Source: Dactylellina haptotyla
Lineage: Eukaryota; Ascomycota; Orbiliomycetes; Orbiliales; Orbiliaceae
Reading direction: 5' to 3'
Assembly (NCBI GenBank): GCA_031310005.1
Contig: CM062379.1
Location: 7,254,001 to 7,318,000 of the forward strand
Length of the DNA: 64,000 nt
Positions 11,743 to 23,872 of this stretch are shown here, piece after piece (the first letter of the stretch is position 1; the number at the start of each line of letters is the position of its first letter). The notes under the pieces are model-generated. The model saw only the letters and a list, made by a program, of their open reading frames with translations. It ran no database searches and was not told where the DNA came from. A program made the position numbers and the translations under genes.

Positions 11743-13767
11743 CTAGTTTGGGATAATCGCACTCGCGTCGTCGCCGTCCTCTACCACCTCCAAGAAACCA
11801 CCGACCAAATGCAGAGAGCCGGTGACCAGAACCTGTGTCTTGCCTTCTAGCGCCCTGATAGCTTTTACGGTATCTTGAATGGTCTCCATAACGTGAACCT
11901 CTGCCTTGCTGCCAGTTGACTCCCAAGCTTTCGCGAGTCCTTTCTGCACTCGGAGAGTGTCCACGGCTGAACTGCTGACATTAATGCTAAGCAAATCTGC
12001 GGAATTCGAATTAGTTCCAAGTCCCAAAACACATATTCTATAGATAGGCATACCAGGCTTGTATGTATGATCGCTGTAAGTCCGGTTTGTTGTGAAGTAA
12101 ACGTGGGTGAAGACGTCGCCCCCAAGCTGCACCTTGAGGATCTCATTTAGATCCCTAGCGAGCTGTTCGGCGTCCCTCGTCTGTTGGTTGAACAGAAGGA
12201 CGATATCCTTGTACTCCCTGTATTTATATCATTAAGCAATAATCAAGATTTCTTCGCAGTAAGAGGAACACATACCTTCTCTCACCCACAGACGCAAACC
12301 ACTTGCCAGCTTCCACAATACTCTCCTTCGTATGCGCCCCGTCTAAACACCACTGAACCCCCTCCTCCTCAATAATCTGACACCGTCCCTTCCATACAGC
12401 CTTCTCTAACCCGGCTTTCATCTCCTCTGGCAGCGCTGTCCCATCACCAACTGTAATCTCCGCCCCACATCTCTTCATATGCTCCTCGACCATCTTCACC
12501 GCCAAACTCGCATTCCCCTTTTGAAACTCCCCCGCCAATCCCAACTTAATCCCCTCAACAGCCTTCAAGACTTTAACCTCCTTAAACTCCACCCCCTTCT
12601 CCTCAGCCCTCTCCTTAATAACTCTCATCCCCTCATCCTCCTGCGGCACACTAAACCCTTTACTCCCCCGCTTAAATATTCCCGCTTTATGCCACGCGAT
12701 CTTCCCCAGCGTCTCCCCGAGCACGAGGACATGATCTATCCCGAGCTTCGTAATTCCCGTCACCGTCGGCCGCTCCACAATATTAGTAGAATCGTACTCC
12801 CCGCCGACCCCGACCTCCAACACGGCACTATCCACCCCTTCTCTAACGTACACGTGTAACGCGAGCATCGTCAGAAACCGGAAATAACTCGGCATCGACC
12901 CGCCGGACTCCTCCACCGGACTGGCGATTTCCTTCCGCGCGGCGTCGAGACGGTCGTAGAGTTCGAAAAAGTATTTGGTGAATAGCGCTTCGGAGATCGG
13001 TTTGCCGTCTATTTGGATCCGTTCGCGGACTGCTTTAAGGTGCGGAGAGGTGTATGTGCCTATTTTTGTCGGGAAGGGAGTAGTCGCAGTCGTGCTGGGG
13101 GATTGAGAATATTGTCTTAAGATGGAGGTTATGAAGGCGCATGTTGACCCTTTGCCTTTCGTGCCGGCTACATGGAGGATATTTAGTTTGTTGAAGTCTG
13201 AAGGCTAAAAATACGTATATAGCATATATAATCCCGGTGGAGGGGGTAATCGATGCATATTAGTCATGTAGTCCTCTTTTGAATCATGAAGGTCAAGATA
13301 CATGGAAAATATGAATGAAATGAGGAAATTGTGTTGTAGACGTTGCATATTTTGCAGAGGCAGAAAACCGGAACGGTCGAGCTAGCTAACCTTGTACCCG
13401 GCCCTGCGAAAGTATTCGACCATTTCAGGCAGAGACCTCAGGTTCATGTTTGGATTCTTGCGGGCGGCATCGAGTGATGCAAAGTTTGTTTGGAGCCCGT
13501 TTAGAGCGGTGACGGCATCCTATTCTTTATCAGCATATTAAAATACACGTACAATTAATACGTCTCAATCGACATATATTAGCTATTGGGGGAACTTGCA
13601 GCGTAAGTCCGCTCATTTTGAGAGGTACTAGTAGCCATCTTCGCGGTTGAGATAATTCGGATGATGTTGAGCTTGAACTGGCAAGTCGGGCTTTGGGAAA
13701 GACGATAAGAATAGAATGGAGATCGAGAACTGGCGGACAAGGCAGGGAAAGGAGATGGGCGTATCAT
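11743..13767 (-). CDS. met7: folylpolyglutamate synthase (Mur ligase family)
   Basis: The enzyme adds glutamates to tetrahydrofolates by ATP-dependent ligation, in cytosol and mitochondria. Five minus-strand exons (13767-13600, 13519-13391, 13204-12276, 12217-12054, 11996-11743) give 547 residues, or 504 from the second ATG at 13638. The P-loop reads AGTKGKGST (residues 112-120 of the long form). Mur-ligase motifs follow, such as LEVGVGGEYDSTN, then GIDH, and CLDGAHTKES in the C-terminal domain. The first intron (13599-13520) uses a GC donor (GCAAGT). The 43-residue extension before the second ATG is rich in Ser, Arg and hydrophobic residues with no acidic residue, like a mitochondrial presequence. 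Intron 12053-11997 is a multiple of three and must be removed by phase and branch-site logic. Confidence 0.93.
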
Positions 13768-13805
13768 AAGGAATAAATTATAGAGAGGGGTTGGTGCCCT
13801 TCGGC

Positions 13806-13813
13806 ATTTTATA
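13806..13813 (-). promoter_or_regulatory. TATA-like box of folylpolyglutamate synthase gene
   Basis: On the minus strand the sequence reads ATATAAAA, about 40 bp before the first ATG (13767). Initiation 25-35 bp or more downstream of it would fall on either side of that ATG. Start-site choice could therefore decide between the long and short proteins. Confidence 0.4.
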
Positions 13814-14337
13814 TCACCATCTCCCAGGCTATCTTTTTTAATATTATTATCTCGTGCGACGTTCGGAATGCAAGTTGATGCTCTATCCTAGTTTGGTTGC
13901 AGCTGTGAAACGCGGATATCTGCGCAATCAGACAGGGTTGGGCAGGTTTTGGCCCGACGTCAATGGCAAGCACTCAACGCAACTTTAAAGTTATATTTAG
14001 ATGTCTTGAAAGGTTATTGCAATGATGCTATGTAATTTGACAGTTCAGAAGAGAGAAAGGTATATAATTACATGCGCTCCCGTATCTGTTCCGAGTAAGC
14101 GGGTGAAAATGATAAATACAATTAACATGAAGTTCTGGAATCCGCAGAATACTATGCCGCTTAAGGACGCCGGGAATCCAAAAAGTAAAGCTCCAAAAAG
14201 AAAAAAGACTCCAAGATGTTCCAAAAGAGATAAAGACAAATACAAGATATGAGGTTGGAAAAATATACTCGAAACGAAGTGAAGAGAAAAAAATATAGAT
14301 AATGAATAGAACAACTTCGAAGCTGTAAAACACAAGT
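13814..14337. other. intergenic region, promoter side of folylpolyglutamate synthase gene
   Basis: This stretch joins the promoter of the minus-strand folylpolyglutamate synthase gene to the 3' end of the next minus-strand gene (stop at 14338). The open frames at 14022-14356 are A-rich on one strand and T-rich on the other and show no domain. No gene is supported. Confidence 0.5.
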
Positions 14338-17303
14338 TTACTTCAACTTCTTCCATACTCGCGACATCTTTCCACCGCTTCCTCCCTCTCCACTAGTTGT
14401 GGGCCGAGCACCAGGTGGTGGGAGCGGGATAGACACATTTCCACCTAGAGGATTATATCCCACTTGTTCTTCCAGGGTATCACCATCCTTTGGGAACCGT
14501 CTGACGCTTCCCTCTCTCCGAAGTGCTGCAGCCGCTTCTCTTCTGTTATCAATCGGCTTGGTATCAACGTCATCCGGGAAAGAAGCTGGCAGTTCAACGG
14601 GTTCTAGCTGCGCGTTTTCCGCTATCGTTTCACTGCGATTCGCGAAGGATGGCTGGCGCATATGTTCTCGGATGGGGGTACTGGGCGGTTGAGCTGCCTG
14701 TGCTGCCTGTGCTGCCTGTGCCTGTGCTGATGTTATCACCATGGAGGTTTGAATCGGCGGTGGGAATTTAGCAGATGGTAGGCCCGGGGTCATGGGTGTT
14801 ATTGTGGTTGGGAAGTAGCCTGAATTCTGCATTGGTGTGATCTGCGGAAGAGCTGCGCTTGCGACTGCAGCTGGGGATTGGTACGGCATCGCAACAGTAT
14901 TTGCACCGGGAGGAGAGGGGAAGTTAGAGATTGGGAAGGAGCTGAGGCCGCTTGGAGCGAAAGTGCCAGTCATCGGGCTCGGTTGGGCAGTTTGGAATCG
15001 AGGGCTGTGGATTGAGTTTGGAAGAAAGCCTGGTTGATTTGGGAACATCGGTAGGGGTGGTGGACGTGTAACTCGTACGGATTGTGAGTGGCCAATAGCG
15101 TACTGTGAGAAGGAGGTCTGGTGAGGTCCTGGAGACTGTGGAGATTGTGGGAACTGTTGTGGGGGGGAATTGGGGAGAGAAGGTGGTGGTGGGGGAACGG
15201 CAGAGGAAGTCGACATTGACCGTCCGTGGCGGAATTCTGGTGGAGGCGGCGGTGGAACCTTTGTTTCCGGTGTCTCTTGAGTGATGGATTTTGCAATCGT
15301 TCTCGCAACCTCGGGGTAGAGGATAGCTGTGGCATCTCGGTGTCTCAATACAGCATCTCGGAATTGGGTAACCTCTGCAAATGACGTTAGTAAGGTTTCG
15401 AGTTATGGTGGTGGTAATGATAACGTACGGTCTTTTCCAGTGAATCTCAGCTTCAAGATCGCGGCGTTCCCTTCTGTGTTCCAGGGCTCCTTGGCATCCA
15501 TGTTCGGTGATTTTTCGAGCTTTCTGACTTTGATTCCAGAGACTCTTAATGTGTCCTTGTCAGCTTCGACCTCCACCTGGGTACTTGGAGCAACTAATTA
15601 CATCGTTAGTATTGGGTGTTTAATGAAAGGGTGGGTAATGAAAGGGTGGGTAAAACACCTACCAAAAGCCGACACGAGGTGGAACTGCCTGTGAAACACA
15701 ATGTTAATGAAACCGAGCTCATTCTCCCATAGCTGAATCCTTCTGTCGTCTGCACAAGAGAAGTTCGCGGGATGCGGACCAGCAGTTGATGCCTCGCCAT
15801 CCTTGGGCTCCCTCGTCGACCGTACCCAGTCGACAGTTCCGTTGAAGAGCAGCTGTTCGCCTCGTAAACTCTCTAGGAATATCTGTGCGTGCTCTTCCTG
15901 CTCAAATTGGAAGATAGGGCTATCCAGCGGGGCCGCACTTTTGATGGCATCCATGCTAGCGCCGGGGTTGACTGTGAGAATCTTCTCTACCAGCATGAAT
16001 CTGACTTGTACGGTGGATTCCGGTAGTTGGTAAGGGAAGCTCTTGTCCGTTACTATTGAAGCGATCAGTCTCGCGCGCATTCCCTTGCAGGTGTTGTCTC
16101 CAATATAACTTACATGTATATCGTAGCTTAATATGCCCACCCTCGATCGGTGCCGATATCAGAATCTTGGTAGTCTTGTTCGTCTGGTTCTTGATAACGC
16201 GGCACTCCATCACACTGCCAGCAACCGGGAAGATTTCACCGTTGTTGCAATCTAAGCAGTCAACCGAAGTGATGTTCCTAGAAAGCAGGTTAATATTATG
16301 CTCTCAGACCGTAGTGACCGTCAGTACCCACTTTTTCCAGATTTCCTCTTCGTCCTCGTCTTCGATGCTCTTCGTATCGATTTTCGGTGACGGCGTCCTC
16401 GGGGCCGCCTCGCGATTCGGTGGAGGCACCCGATTACTCGGCGACCTTGAAGGCGTATGTTCTCGTATACTCGCCATCCGTTTCGCTTCCGCCTCTGCCG
16501 CCAGGGCCGCAGCTTCGGCCTGCGTTTGTAGTCGTTTCTGGTACTCGTCGACTATTCGGACAAAGAAATCCGCCACTATACCCAGTTCCACCATGTAAGA
16601 ATGCGGTTTACTCGAGAATTATTCATGGGTGGAGCTTACTAGAGTGTTTCCAAAAGTATATATCCACGCAGAAAGGTCGCCAGTTATGCATCCCCTCGTT
16701 GTTCTCGTCCGGCGCAGCGACCATCCAGTCGCTTCCTAGGGCTCGGCCTTGGTCATCACCATAGTCGATTTCGGCTCTAACGAAGCATTCTTGGTCATTT
16801 CCGAATTCCAGGCGCAGTACCGAGAGATCTGTATACACAATCCGGCGCAATTAGCTTACAGCTAGATCTCACCTCCAAAGCTCGATAGGAAAGCCGACTT
16901 ACCTCCGCTCAGCGAGCATCCCTTTGGGTCATTTGCGTCGACAAATCGTATCCGTATCCGGCCGGTATCTTCCTTCAGGAACAATCCAACTTTAGTGCCC
17001 CTCTCGAATGTTGCGTGCGACGGCCGCTCTTCCGGGACGGATATGAAGTAGTGGACATCGGCGATTGCGTCGAGCCTGCAGCGGACAGTAGAAAAAGGGA
17101 TTGAATTAGCTATAGCTGCCTTATATCACTTATTCCTAGGTTTCGCCCAATGCGTGGATCTGCCGTGCACCAGTTCCACTGCAGCAAAGAAAAAACGTCG
17201 GTGGGGAAACCTACAATTGCCTGCCATCTTTACCGCTGTTCGCGCGCGTGAGGTTGCTCTGCAACCGTATGCTCGTCGCTCGCCGTATTGCAGCTTCTGA
17301 CAT
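14338..17303 (-). CDS. large eight-exon fungal protein, unknown function
   Basis: Eight minus-strand exons in consistent phase (17303-17215, 17075-16903, 16828-16640, 16575-16332, 16277-16141, 16097-15663, 15593-15429, 15374-14338) give about 822 residues. I do not recognise the family. The N-terminal ~430 residues look folded, with a charged helix (about 155-235). The segment after 15374 is long, Pro/Ser-rich and disordered, with PPPPPP and PPPPP runs and AQAAQAAQAAQ, and it ends in a basic SRVWKKLK. No signal peptide or membrane segment is seen. One junction is doubtful: between 16141 and 16097 only a 43-nt intron with a weak GTGGGC donor joins the frames. A small indel is the alternative. 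Intron 15662-15594 has a perfect TACTAAC branch site. Confidence 0.75.
14689..14731. repeat. coding minisatellite, GCTGCCTGT-type
   Basis: A 9-bp unit is repeated about four times inside the last exon of the unknown 822-residue gene. On the minus strand it encodes the AQA/AQAAQAAQ tract. It is a likely site of length variation between strains. Confidence 0.7.
15619..15656. repeat. short direct repeat within an intron
   Basis: The 13-bp unit GGGTGGGTAATGAAA-like is repeated about 2.5 times within intron 15662-15594 of the unknown 822-residue gene. It lies between donor and branch site and does not alter either. Confidence 0.6.
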
Positions 17304-19804
17304 TGCTACTCTACTCGGATCGGGTTTCTCGTTTGATTCCTCTCCTTGACGGCCGTCCTGCCCTAAAAACCGGGTTTCGTTTGTACTGGGAGATCTCGCC
17401 TCTTTTACCGTGATAATTTTGGTTGTGGTTTAGCGAGCGGTTGATGATGCTGGCCCCCCCTAGTTCGCGATAAAAAAAGGACTACAGTAAGAGGGGTGGT
17501 GGATTTGGTAACGAAGGGCCAGGTACATATGTAGTGCATGTACGTTCAAGGGAAAGGGGCGAAAGTACTTTAAGTACTTGCTATATGCAGAGAAGAGGGA
17601 AACGAGGCACGGGAAATGCAAGTTTGGATGGTGAAGCATCAGGAAGGGGAAGAGAGCCTCTTGTCAGATACGATCACCTTCCCACGAGGCCGGGGCGCCG
17701 CCGTAGGAGTTTAGTGGCTACTGACGGTAGGTTCCTTGCTCGAGTTCCTGCTTTGCCCGCTAGGAAAAGCGAAAAAATGCCAAATAAAATCCCCGCATCA
17801 AATAAAACGGCTTGTCTTGAGTTCGAGCCTGGTCCGGACTGTCCAATCGCTGTGCGGGATACAGCCGCCGGGCCTGTTAGCATGCTAAGCAGGCTCCTTT
17901 GTGGACCGAGTGGGCTAGCGACTGGACCAATTAGGCACACACCACGAACAAGAGCGAGTACCTGAAGGTGACTTCTGCGACAACATTTGCAAGATTGGGT
18001 TCCCGCACAAACGGAGTTCGTCCTTGGCTGTACCTTTTCCGCTATCTCTTGGTGCTTAGGCTTGGTATTTTTTGGTACTGTGCTGCTGTGCTGCGAGTTT
18101 GGCAGGCAATGCTGTACAGCAGGTTAGGCGCCGTGGCATCCCCGTTTTTGCAGGAGGGCCCCTGCGGGTGATTGGCCTGTTCTGCGTCCTGTTCGAGCGG
18201 GCCAGGCAGGCTGTTGGACTGCCGGCCAATCGAGGCACGCTGCGTTGTGCTGGTTCGGACGGAATCGAAATACGATGAAGCGGGACACAAGCGAGCATCT
18301 TGCCGCAGGTGCAAGCTCGGTTGGATTCTGCCCTTCATGGTGATGACGAGGAGGACATCATGTGCCCCGTCGTGGTATCGAGCGGTCTTGGTAGATTGGC
18401 AAATTACCAATCCCATTGGTTTTCACCATTCGATGCATTCTATTCTGCAAAGACAGAGGGAATATGCGTTGGGAGGGGAAGCTGGGTTACAGTAACCTGA
18501 GATGTCACGAGTATATCAATATGCCGTTTCGGCCGCTGAAGGGGGCTGCTCGATCTGTGGATCCAGAGCTCTGATACGGAGCATATTACCACTGCTTCGG
18601 ACCTACGGTAGCTACACGGTTGGGCCGGTCCGAAAATTTTTTCTTCCTCGTTCTTGTTTCTACGTCTTCTTTTCTCACAGTAATACCAAGACCGCGGACG
18701 GCTGTGTGCGACAGAGACACCGGTTTGAGATTCCCGCGTCTGCTTCTGGAAGCTGCAGAGCAGGGCTGTTTATGCAGTTAAGCGATTACACAAGAAATGT
18801 TTCGCAAACTCTGCTTGAATGTGAGTGTTCCATTTACGGATTGATTGTTATAACAGGCTCCAGTTTGCGTCGAGAATGCGCAGCTTAGCCAGCGAGTTTT
18901 CCCACTAGTTTTAAACTGGGCCTACCTGGTTTAACTATAGCAACGTGCGTTATACCGTTTGCGCCAGGGTTTGTACGGTCCGTTGTGTTGCAACGTTGGT
19001 GGCCGTTTAACAGGCAGAGTGATTCCATACATCAGACCCCGGCGTGTGCTGCGAGAGAAACGTGTACAAGCTGCGAATATCTATAGACGAGGTTCTATAA
19101 TAGCGATAATAGAACATATCCGGATAACGTTATCGGGGGGGAAGACTTCAACAATCGGTCAGCCAGTCAGCCAGGTAATTTCACGATTGAGGGCGCGTGG
19201 GAGGTAACAAGCCCAGATCGAGATTGATATCGGCTATCATCAAACGGGTAACTTAGTCGAACATCCCTCTCGCTAACTCGACCCAGTCAACTGCCCGGCT
19301 GTCAGATGCTCCCGCCAGCGTGGGAACTGGGAATCAGAGCATCGCATCCGCCAGTTAATCGCTGATCGAACAGCGAGTGGCTTTTGAGCATTTATCCTTT
19401 ATTTATTTTTTTGCTTCACGCTCCTTCCTTCCTCCGTCTTATCGTCCGCGTAGATTCCTTCAGTTGGGGGCAATTATCAAGGTTAATTAAACGGCTCGCC
19501 CAGCACGCCCACCCCGTTTGGCTGGCCGCCCGCACGCAGTAACCAGCAGCTTTGATCTCTTCCTCGCTCTCCTCTTCTTTCTTCTCGCAACAACCGCTCG
19601 CTCGGCATCATCTCCCAAACATCAACATCCAACCCGATCCCATCGCTCCAATCAACAACCTCCCTCACCCTCACCCTCAACCCCCATCGCCTAGCAACCC
19701 TGCACTCCGCAAAATTAAATATCCTCGACATTTTAACCCCATTGTCTCTCCCATCGGCTTCTGCAATTGGAGGGTGCCGAGCCCTCACCGATTGAACCAG
19801 CACA
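17304..19804. other. intergenic region between divergent genes
   Basis: These 2.5 kb lie between the start of the minus-strand 822-residue gene and the start of the plus-strand AT-hook-like gene. Open frames occur on both strands with no recognisable protein. Short inverted or repeated words are present (for example CAGCCAGTCAGCCAG at 19158-19174). From 19480 to 19800 the plus strand is C/CT-rich, consistent with the promoter and leader of the downstream gene. Confidence 0.5.
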
Positions 19805-21998
19805 ATGCCTGCTGTGAGTGCCCTCTTCAGCCACCTTTTTTTTTTTTTTGCTGCCTCTGCTCGCTCTCGAGATTTTTTCTCTCTTTGGGCTGGTTGCTGC
19901 TCGGCCAAATTGTTGTTGTGCGTGCGGTGGCACACCCAAATTAACACACACCACACGAACCTCCGCAACGGCCAGCCATCTCACGACGGTTGCAACCGTG
20001 CAGAGCGTGCCATCGCCATCGCCACCTCCAACATCACCCAGCATGTCGAATCAATGCAATTGAAATGCACGTAGCTGACAGACTTTGTTTAGAATAAGAA
20101 CAATAAGAACAAAGGCCAAGGCCAAGGCAAGCCGCGGACCAACCTCAAGGTCGTCGCTCCCACCGACGTTGCCGATGAAGGTGATCCGTACGCCAATCCC
20201 AAAGAGCATCGTCTCTTTACCCCCAAAAAGATGTACAACTTTGGCAAGCTCAATCCTAGTGGGGTGAGCGAGCATCCAGAGTCCATCAAACGACGCACCA
20301 TCGTCGGTAAGAAGTCTGGGATCGAAGCTGCAAAGTTCACCATCCGTGAGACCGCTCGCTCCCGTCGACGTCATCGCAAGGATGCCCTCAGGAAGACTCA
20401 GAAGTATAAAGAAATGTCCATGGCGGAGCAGCAGCGCGCATTGCTTAAAATCGATGACACCATCCAACGCGAGATTGCTGCCTCGGACCGCGAAGCAGAG
20501 CAAGCCTGGGCTCTTTACAGAGGCGAAGCTTCTCCTCAAGGAGATGGGCATAGTTCTCCCGACCTTGCAATCGAACAGACTCGAGCTCATCAGATCCTTC
20601 TAGAGGAGCAAGCTACTGCAGCTCGCAAACTCGGAAAGAAACCAGGCAGAAAACCGAAAGCCCAAACCAAGGAGTTCATCACTCCGAAAGAGGAGCCTCA
20701 AACTAGCAATCAACCTCAGCAGCAAACTCGCCAAAGGGCTCGCAAAACGCATTCCACAACTAAGGTATATACTACAACCCGCTTCTTTTTTTGAAAGAAA
20801 CTATTTATTATCTCGTTCACCAAGCTAATCTTTATCAAATTTCAAAAAGGATTCTAAAATGGCTGGCTCTAAAACAGCCACTCCAAAGCCGCAGAGGAAA
20901 ATTACGAAGAAGTTCAGCCCCAAAGACATCTTCAAAATGATAAAGGAAACCGAAGCCGATGCAGCAAACCGCCATGCATTTCTAAAGTCGGAGCTGGAGA
21001 AGACACAAGAATATAGAAGTCTCACTTCCAAATACAAAAAGATCAAGCTTAGAGAGATCGAGGAACAAATCGAACGAGAGGTCCAGGACATCCTTGCTGA
21101 GATGTATACCAATGCTCTTGATCAATCTTCAGTTCCAGAGTCTGTCAAAAATGCCTACGCAGCACAGCAACAACGTGCCGCCGAGGTTACCCCAGCTCCC
21201 GCTAATCGCAATAGCGGACAACCTGCCACGCCATCGATCGGGATGAATCAACAAATATCGGCTAAGAGACGAATTATTGACACCGATCTTCCGGAGAAAA
21301 CTCGTCTACACAACCGCTCCAAGTCCTCGCCAAAGAAGCGACGTCTTGCACCGATTGACTTCGAGGCTATTGAGAAGGTAAACAAGATTAGTACCGGGGA
21401 ATCCACTCCTAGTAGCTCGGAGCCATCAGGTGATTCTAACCCTGCACGCCGACTCACCCGATCGCGTGCCACTGGTGATGCTCCCACCAATGCTGGACCC
21501 ACCGCTTCGGCTACTGTCCCTGCAGCTGCACCTGCTGCGGACACGAAAGCTGCTGGAAACAAACGAAAGGCACCTCCCCTAGCTGAAGAATCCGAAAACC
21601 CAGTTTCGTCTCGCTTTCAAGGTCGCCGACTTCAGACTAACGGCCCTGATGATTCTGCCTCTGATGATCTCGAACAACCTCTCGCTGAACAAGCTGCTAC
21701 GGTCAAACGTGTGACCCGGGCCACTCGCGCTCAAGTTAAGACGGATGCCAATTCTTTACCAGAGAGCAGCGCTGTAGCCGCAACTGAGGCTCCCAAGCGG
21801 TCCAATAAACGACGCAAGGTTCTTTCTGCTGCCGACGAAAAAGCCATGGTTAACAGGGTCCGCACTTACGAGCCGGTTGATGAAAATGATCACAATCTAC
21901 AAGAGGAGCAAGAAGAGGGTTCTGAGGAGCAGCAAGGAGGGGTCTGGGAAACGGTGATTAAGAAATACCTTCCCTGGAACTGGGGCCCCAATAACTAG
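19805..21998 (+). CDS. basic AT-hook-like nuclear protein, unknown function
   Basis: Three exons (19805-19813, 20093-20764, 20850-21998) keep phase and give 609 residues. The first exon encodes only Met-Pro-Ala before a 279-nt intron ending GCTGACAGACTTTGTTTAG. The N-terminal part is Lys/Asn/Gln-rich. A helical charged region (about 90-165) is followed by KKPGRKPKAQ, close to an AT hook, and a second helical charged block starts after the second intron with RKITKKFSPKDIFKMIKE. The C-terminal half is disordered with many Lys/Arg clusters (nuclear signals) and ends acidic, then WNWGPNN. I do not recognise a family. Two separate genes are possible, but the phase-0 splice at 20764/20850 argues for one. 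Confidence 0.78.
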
Positions 21999-23872
21999 CC
22001 ACCTCCTCAGACCTACCGACTCTTCAACCGATCTTTGCGGTAACGAATTTTCAACGACTTTAGCACGAAATGCCTACGAATTTACTCCCGATATGCTCAC
22101 ATTTCTTTCAATGACCCGGCCTTCCTTTGGCGGTTCATTGACTCGATGCGCGCTCCTCATCAACCCCCCGAATTTCTTATTCGATCAATACGATCTCCAA
22201 TCTCTCAGAAGAATTTTATACTCTAGTGAGATAAACTATCTGCGCTGTTAATGCAAGTCATCCCCGATATGAAGTGGGTCGACCTCTCTAATAACAATTC
22301 CCTATCCCCCGCTGGTTGTCTACTTTTTCGTTTTTAATGATTCCCCATTCTGCATATTTCTGCTTTCAACTTTTTATTATACCCACTCTGCTCGCCTTTT
22401 GAATGTTTTTTCATTCCTCCAATTCCGTAGATGGCTACCTTTTTCGACCCTCCTAATATTCCTAACAAGTCTACGGATATCCTGGATTCTCTCAACCTTC
22501 TTGTTTCTTCATTTCTTTCTCAATGCAAAATTTTCTCGCTGGGTTATATAGATGTGGCATCCGGCGTTATCTGGGGTTTAGCTTCATGGGAGGTGCTTTA
22601 TTTGCTCCATGAGGTTTAAAGGATTACTATAACCTGATAAGCATCCCTTCTACTCTCTTATACTCTAATGAAATGGCTCTGTTCATCGTTTTACGATAAT
22701 GTTTTCGCGTTTCTTCAATGGAGTTTCTTCTTCTTTACAAAGGTGTTTCTCGTTTATACGTGTGCCTGTCTATTCCTTTTTCTCTCCTTCCAATCATTTT
22801 TAACCTGTCAAGGGCGTTCGGTGGAGGTTGGTGTTATTTCGTTGATGAGACTATGCTTATTTCTTCTTCTCTCGATTTTCTGCTTTGAAACTTGCTGGTA
22901 GACTAAATCACTATGGGAGCCGAAATGGGTCTTTTTATCGACTACTCAAGGCACAGTCATTGATGTGGTGGATGCGGTTGATTTTTATTACGACGGAAGG
23001 GTCAGTTGCATGTGGTATTTCGTTTCCTTTAAAATGGGGATGCGAGAGAGATAGATGACTTCTGACCTGTATGCTATTAAAGATAAGGAATGAAATACAA
23101 ACTATATTAGTGGAAATTCTTATGATATCGTGAGGCATCGTAGATACGCTGCATGTAGATCCATGGATACTGAATTTCTGGTGTAAGAAAACTTCATACA
23201 GTCTCGCGAGTTAAAGGCAGGTTTGGCAGTTTCTCGGTACATAGGAAACAGAGGTCCAATTTGCCGATACGTGAAAGAATCATCTTTAAGAGCTCTGACC
23301 ATAAGGCCTACAAGGGTATGATACCTTCAACCAAGACACTTGACCCAGATTCTACGCGATCTGTATCGAATATGGTCAGCCCTGTGCGATATGCAAGGTT
23401 TGATCTCGGCCCCGCAGGATCCATCCTATGCTGCCAAGCTAGCAGAATCCCCAATTCGGACTCGAGACTATCGCTCCTTGCGATGGAACGCAGGCGACTA
23501 TTTGGGTAGATATCGCATTTAAGTAAAGAATACAGTATCCGGCATTCCGAGATCCTCGACACCCAGCTCCCTAATTTCTATATAAGCAAGAGCTTAAGCT
23601 TATAAGTTTCGACCTTGGACTATTGACGTACGAACCCCCCCCCCCCCCCCGACAACCATTCAATTCCATTCCGATAGATCTAGAATTATAACTAGTATTG
23701 ATGTATATGGTACGTTTCCTATATCCTCCGAGAAGAGTAGATATCAAACCTAGCTACCTTCGCACTAGTTTACAAAGACAAAGTTACAAATATATGCAAA
23801 TAATACAGCCATTATAGGCACACCTCCGCGTGAGCCGTCGATGTATCGCCTGAAAATTACGTCACCGATGCC
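21999..23872. other. intergenic region
   Basis: This 1.9-kb stretch downstream of the AT-hook-like gene is T-rich in its first 900 bases, as expected of a 3' untranslated region. A C run of about 17 (23634-23650) lies upstream of the next gene. Short frames such as 22431-22619 carry ATGs but show no domain, conserved motif or splice logic. No gene is supported. Confidence 0.5.

Noticed and set aside
17815-17840. tRNA B-box-like GAGTTCGAGCC
   Set aside because: No A box, anticodon arm or acceptor stem can be found at the proper distance.
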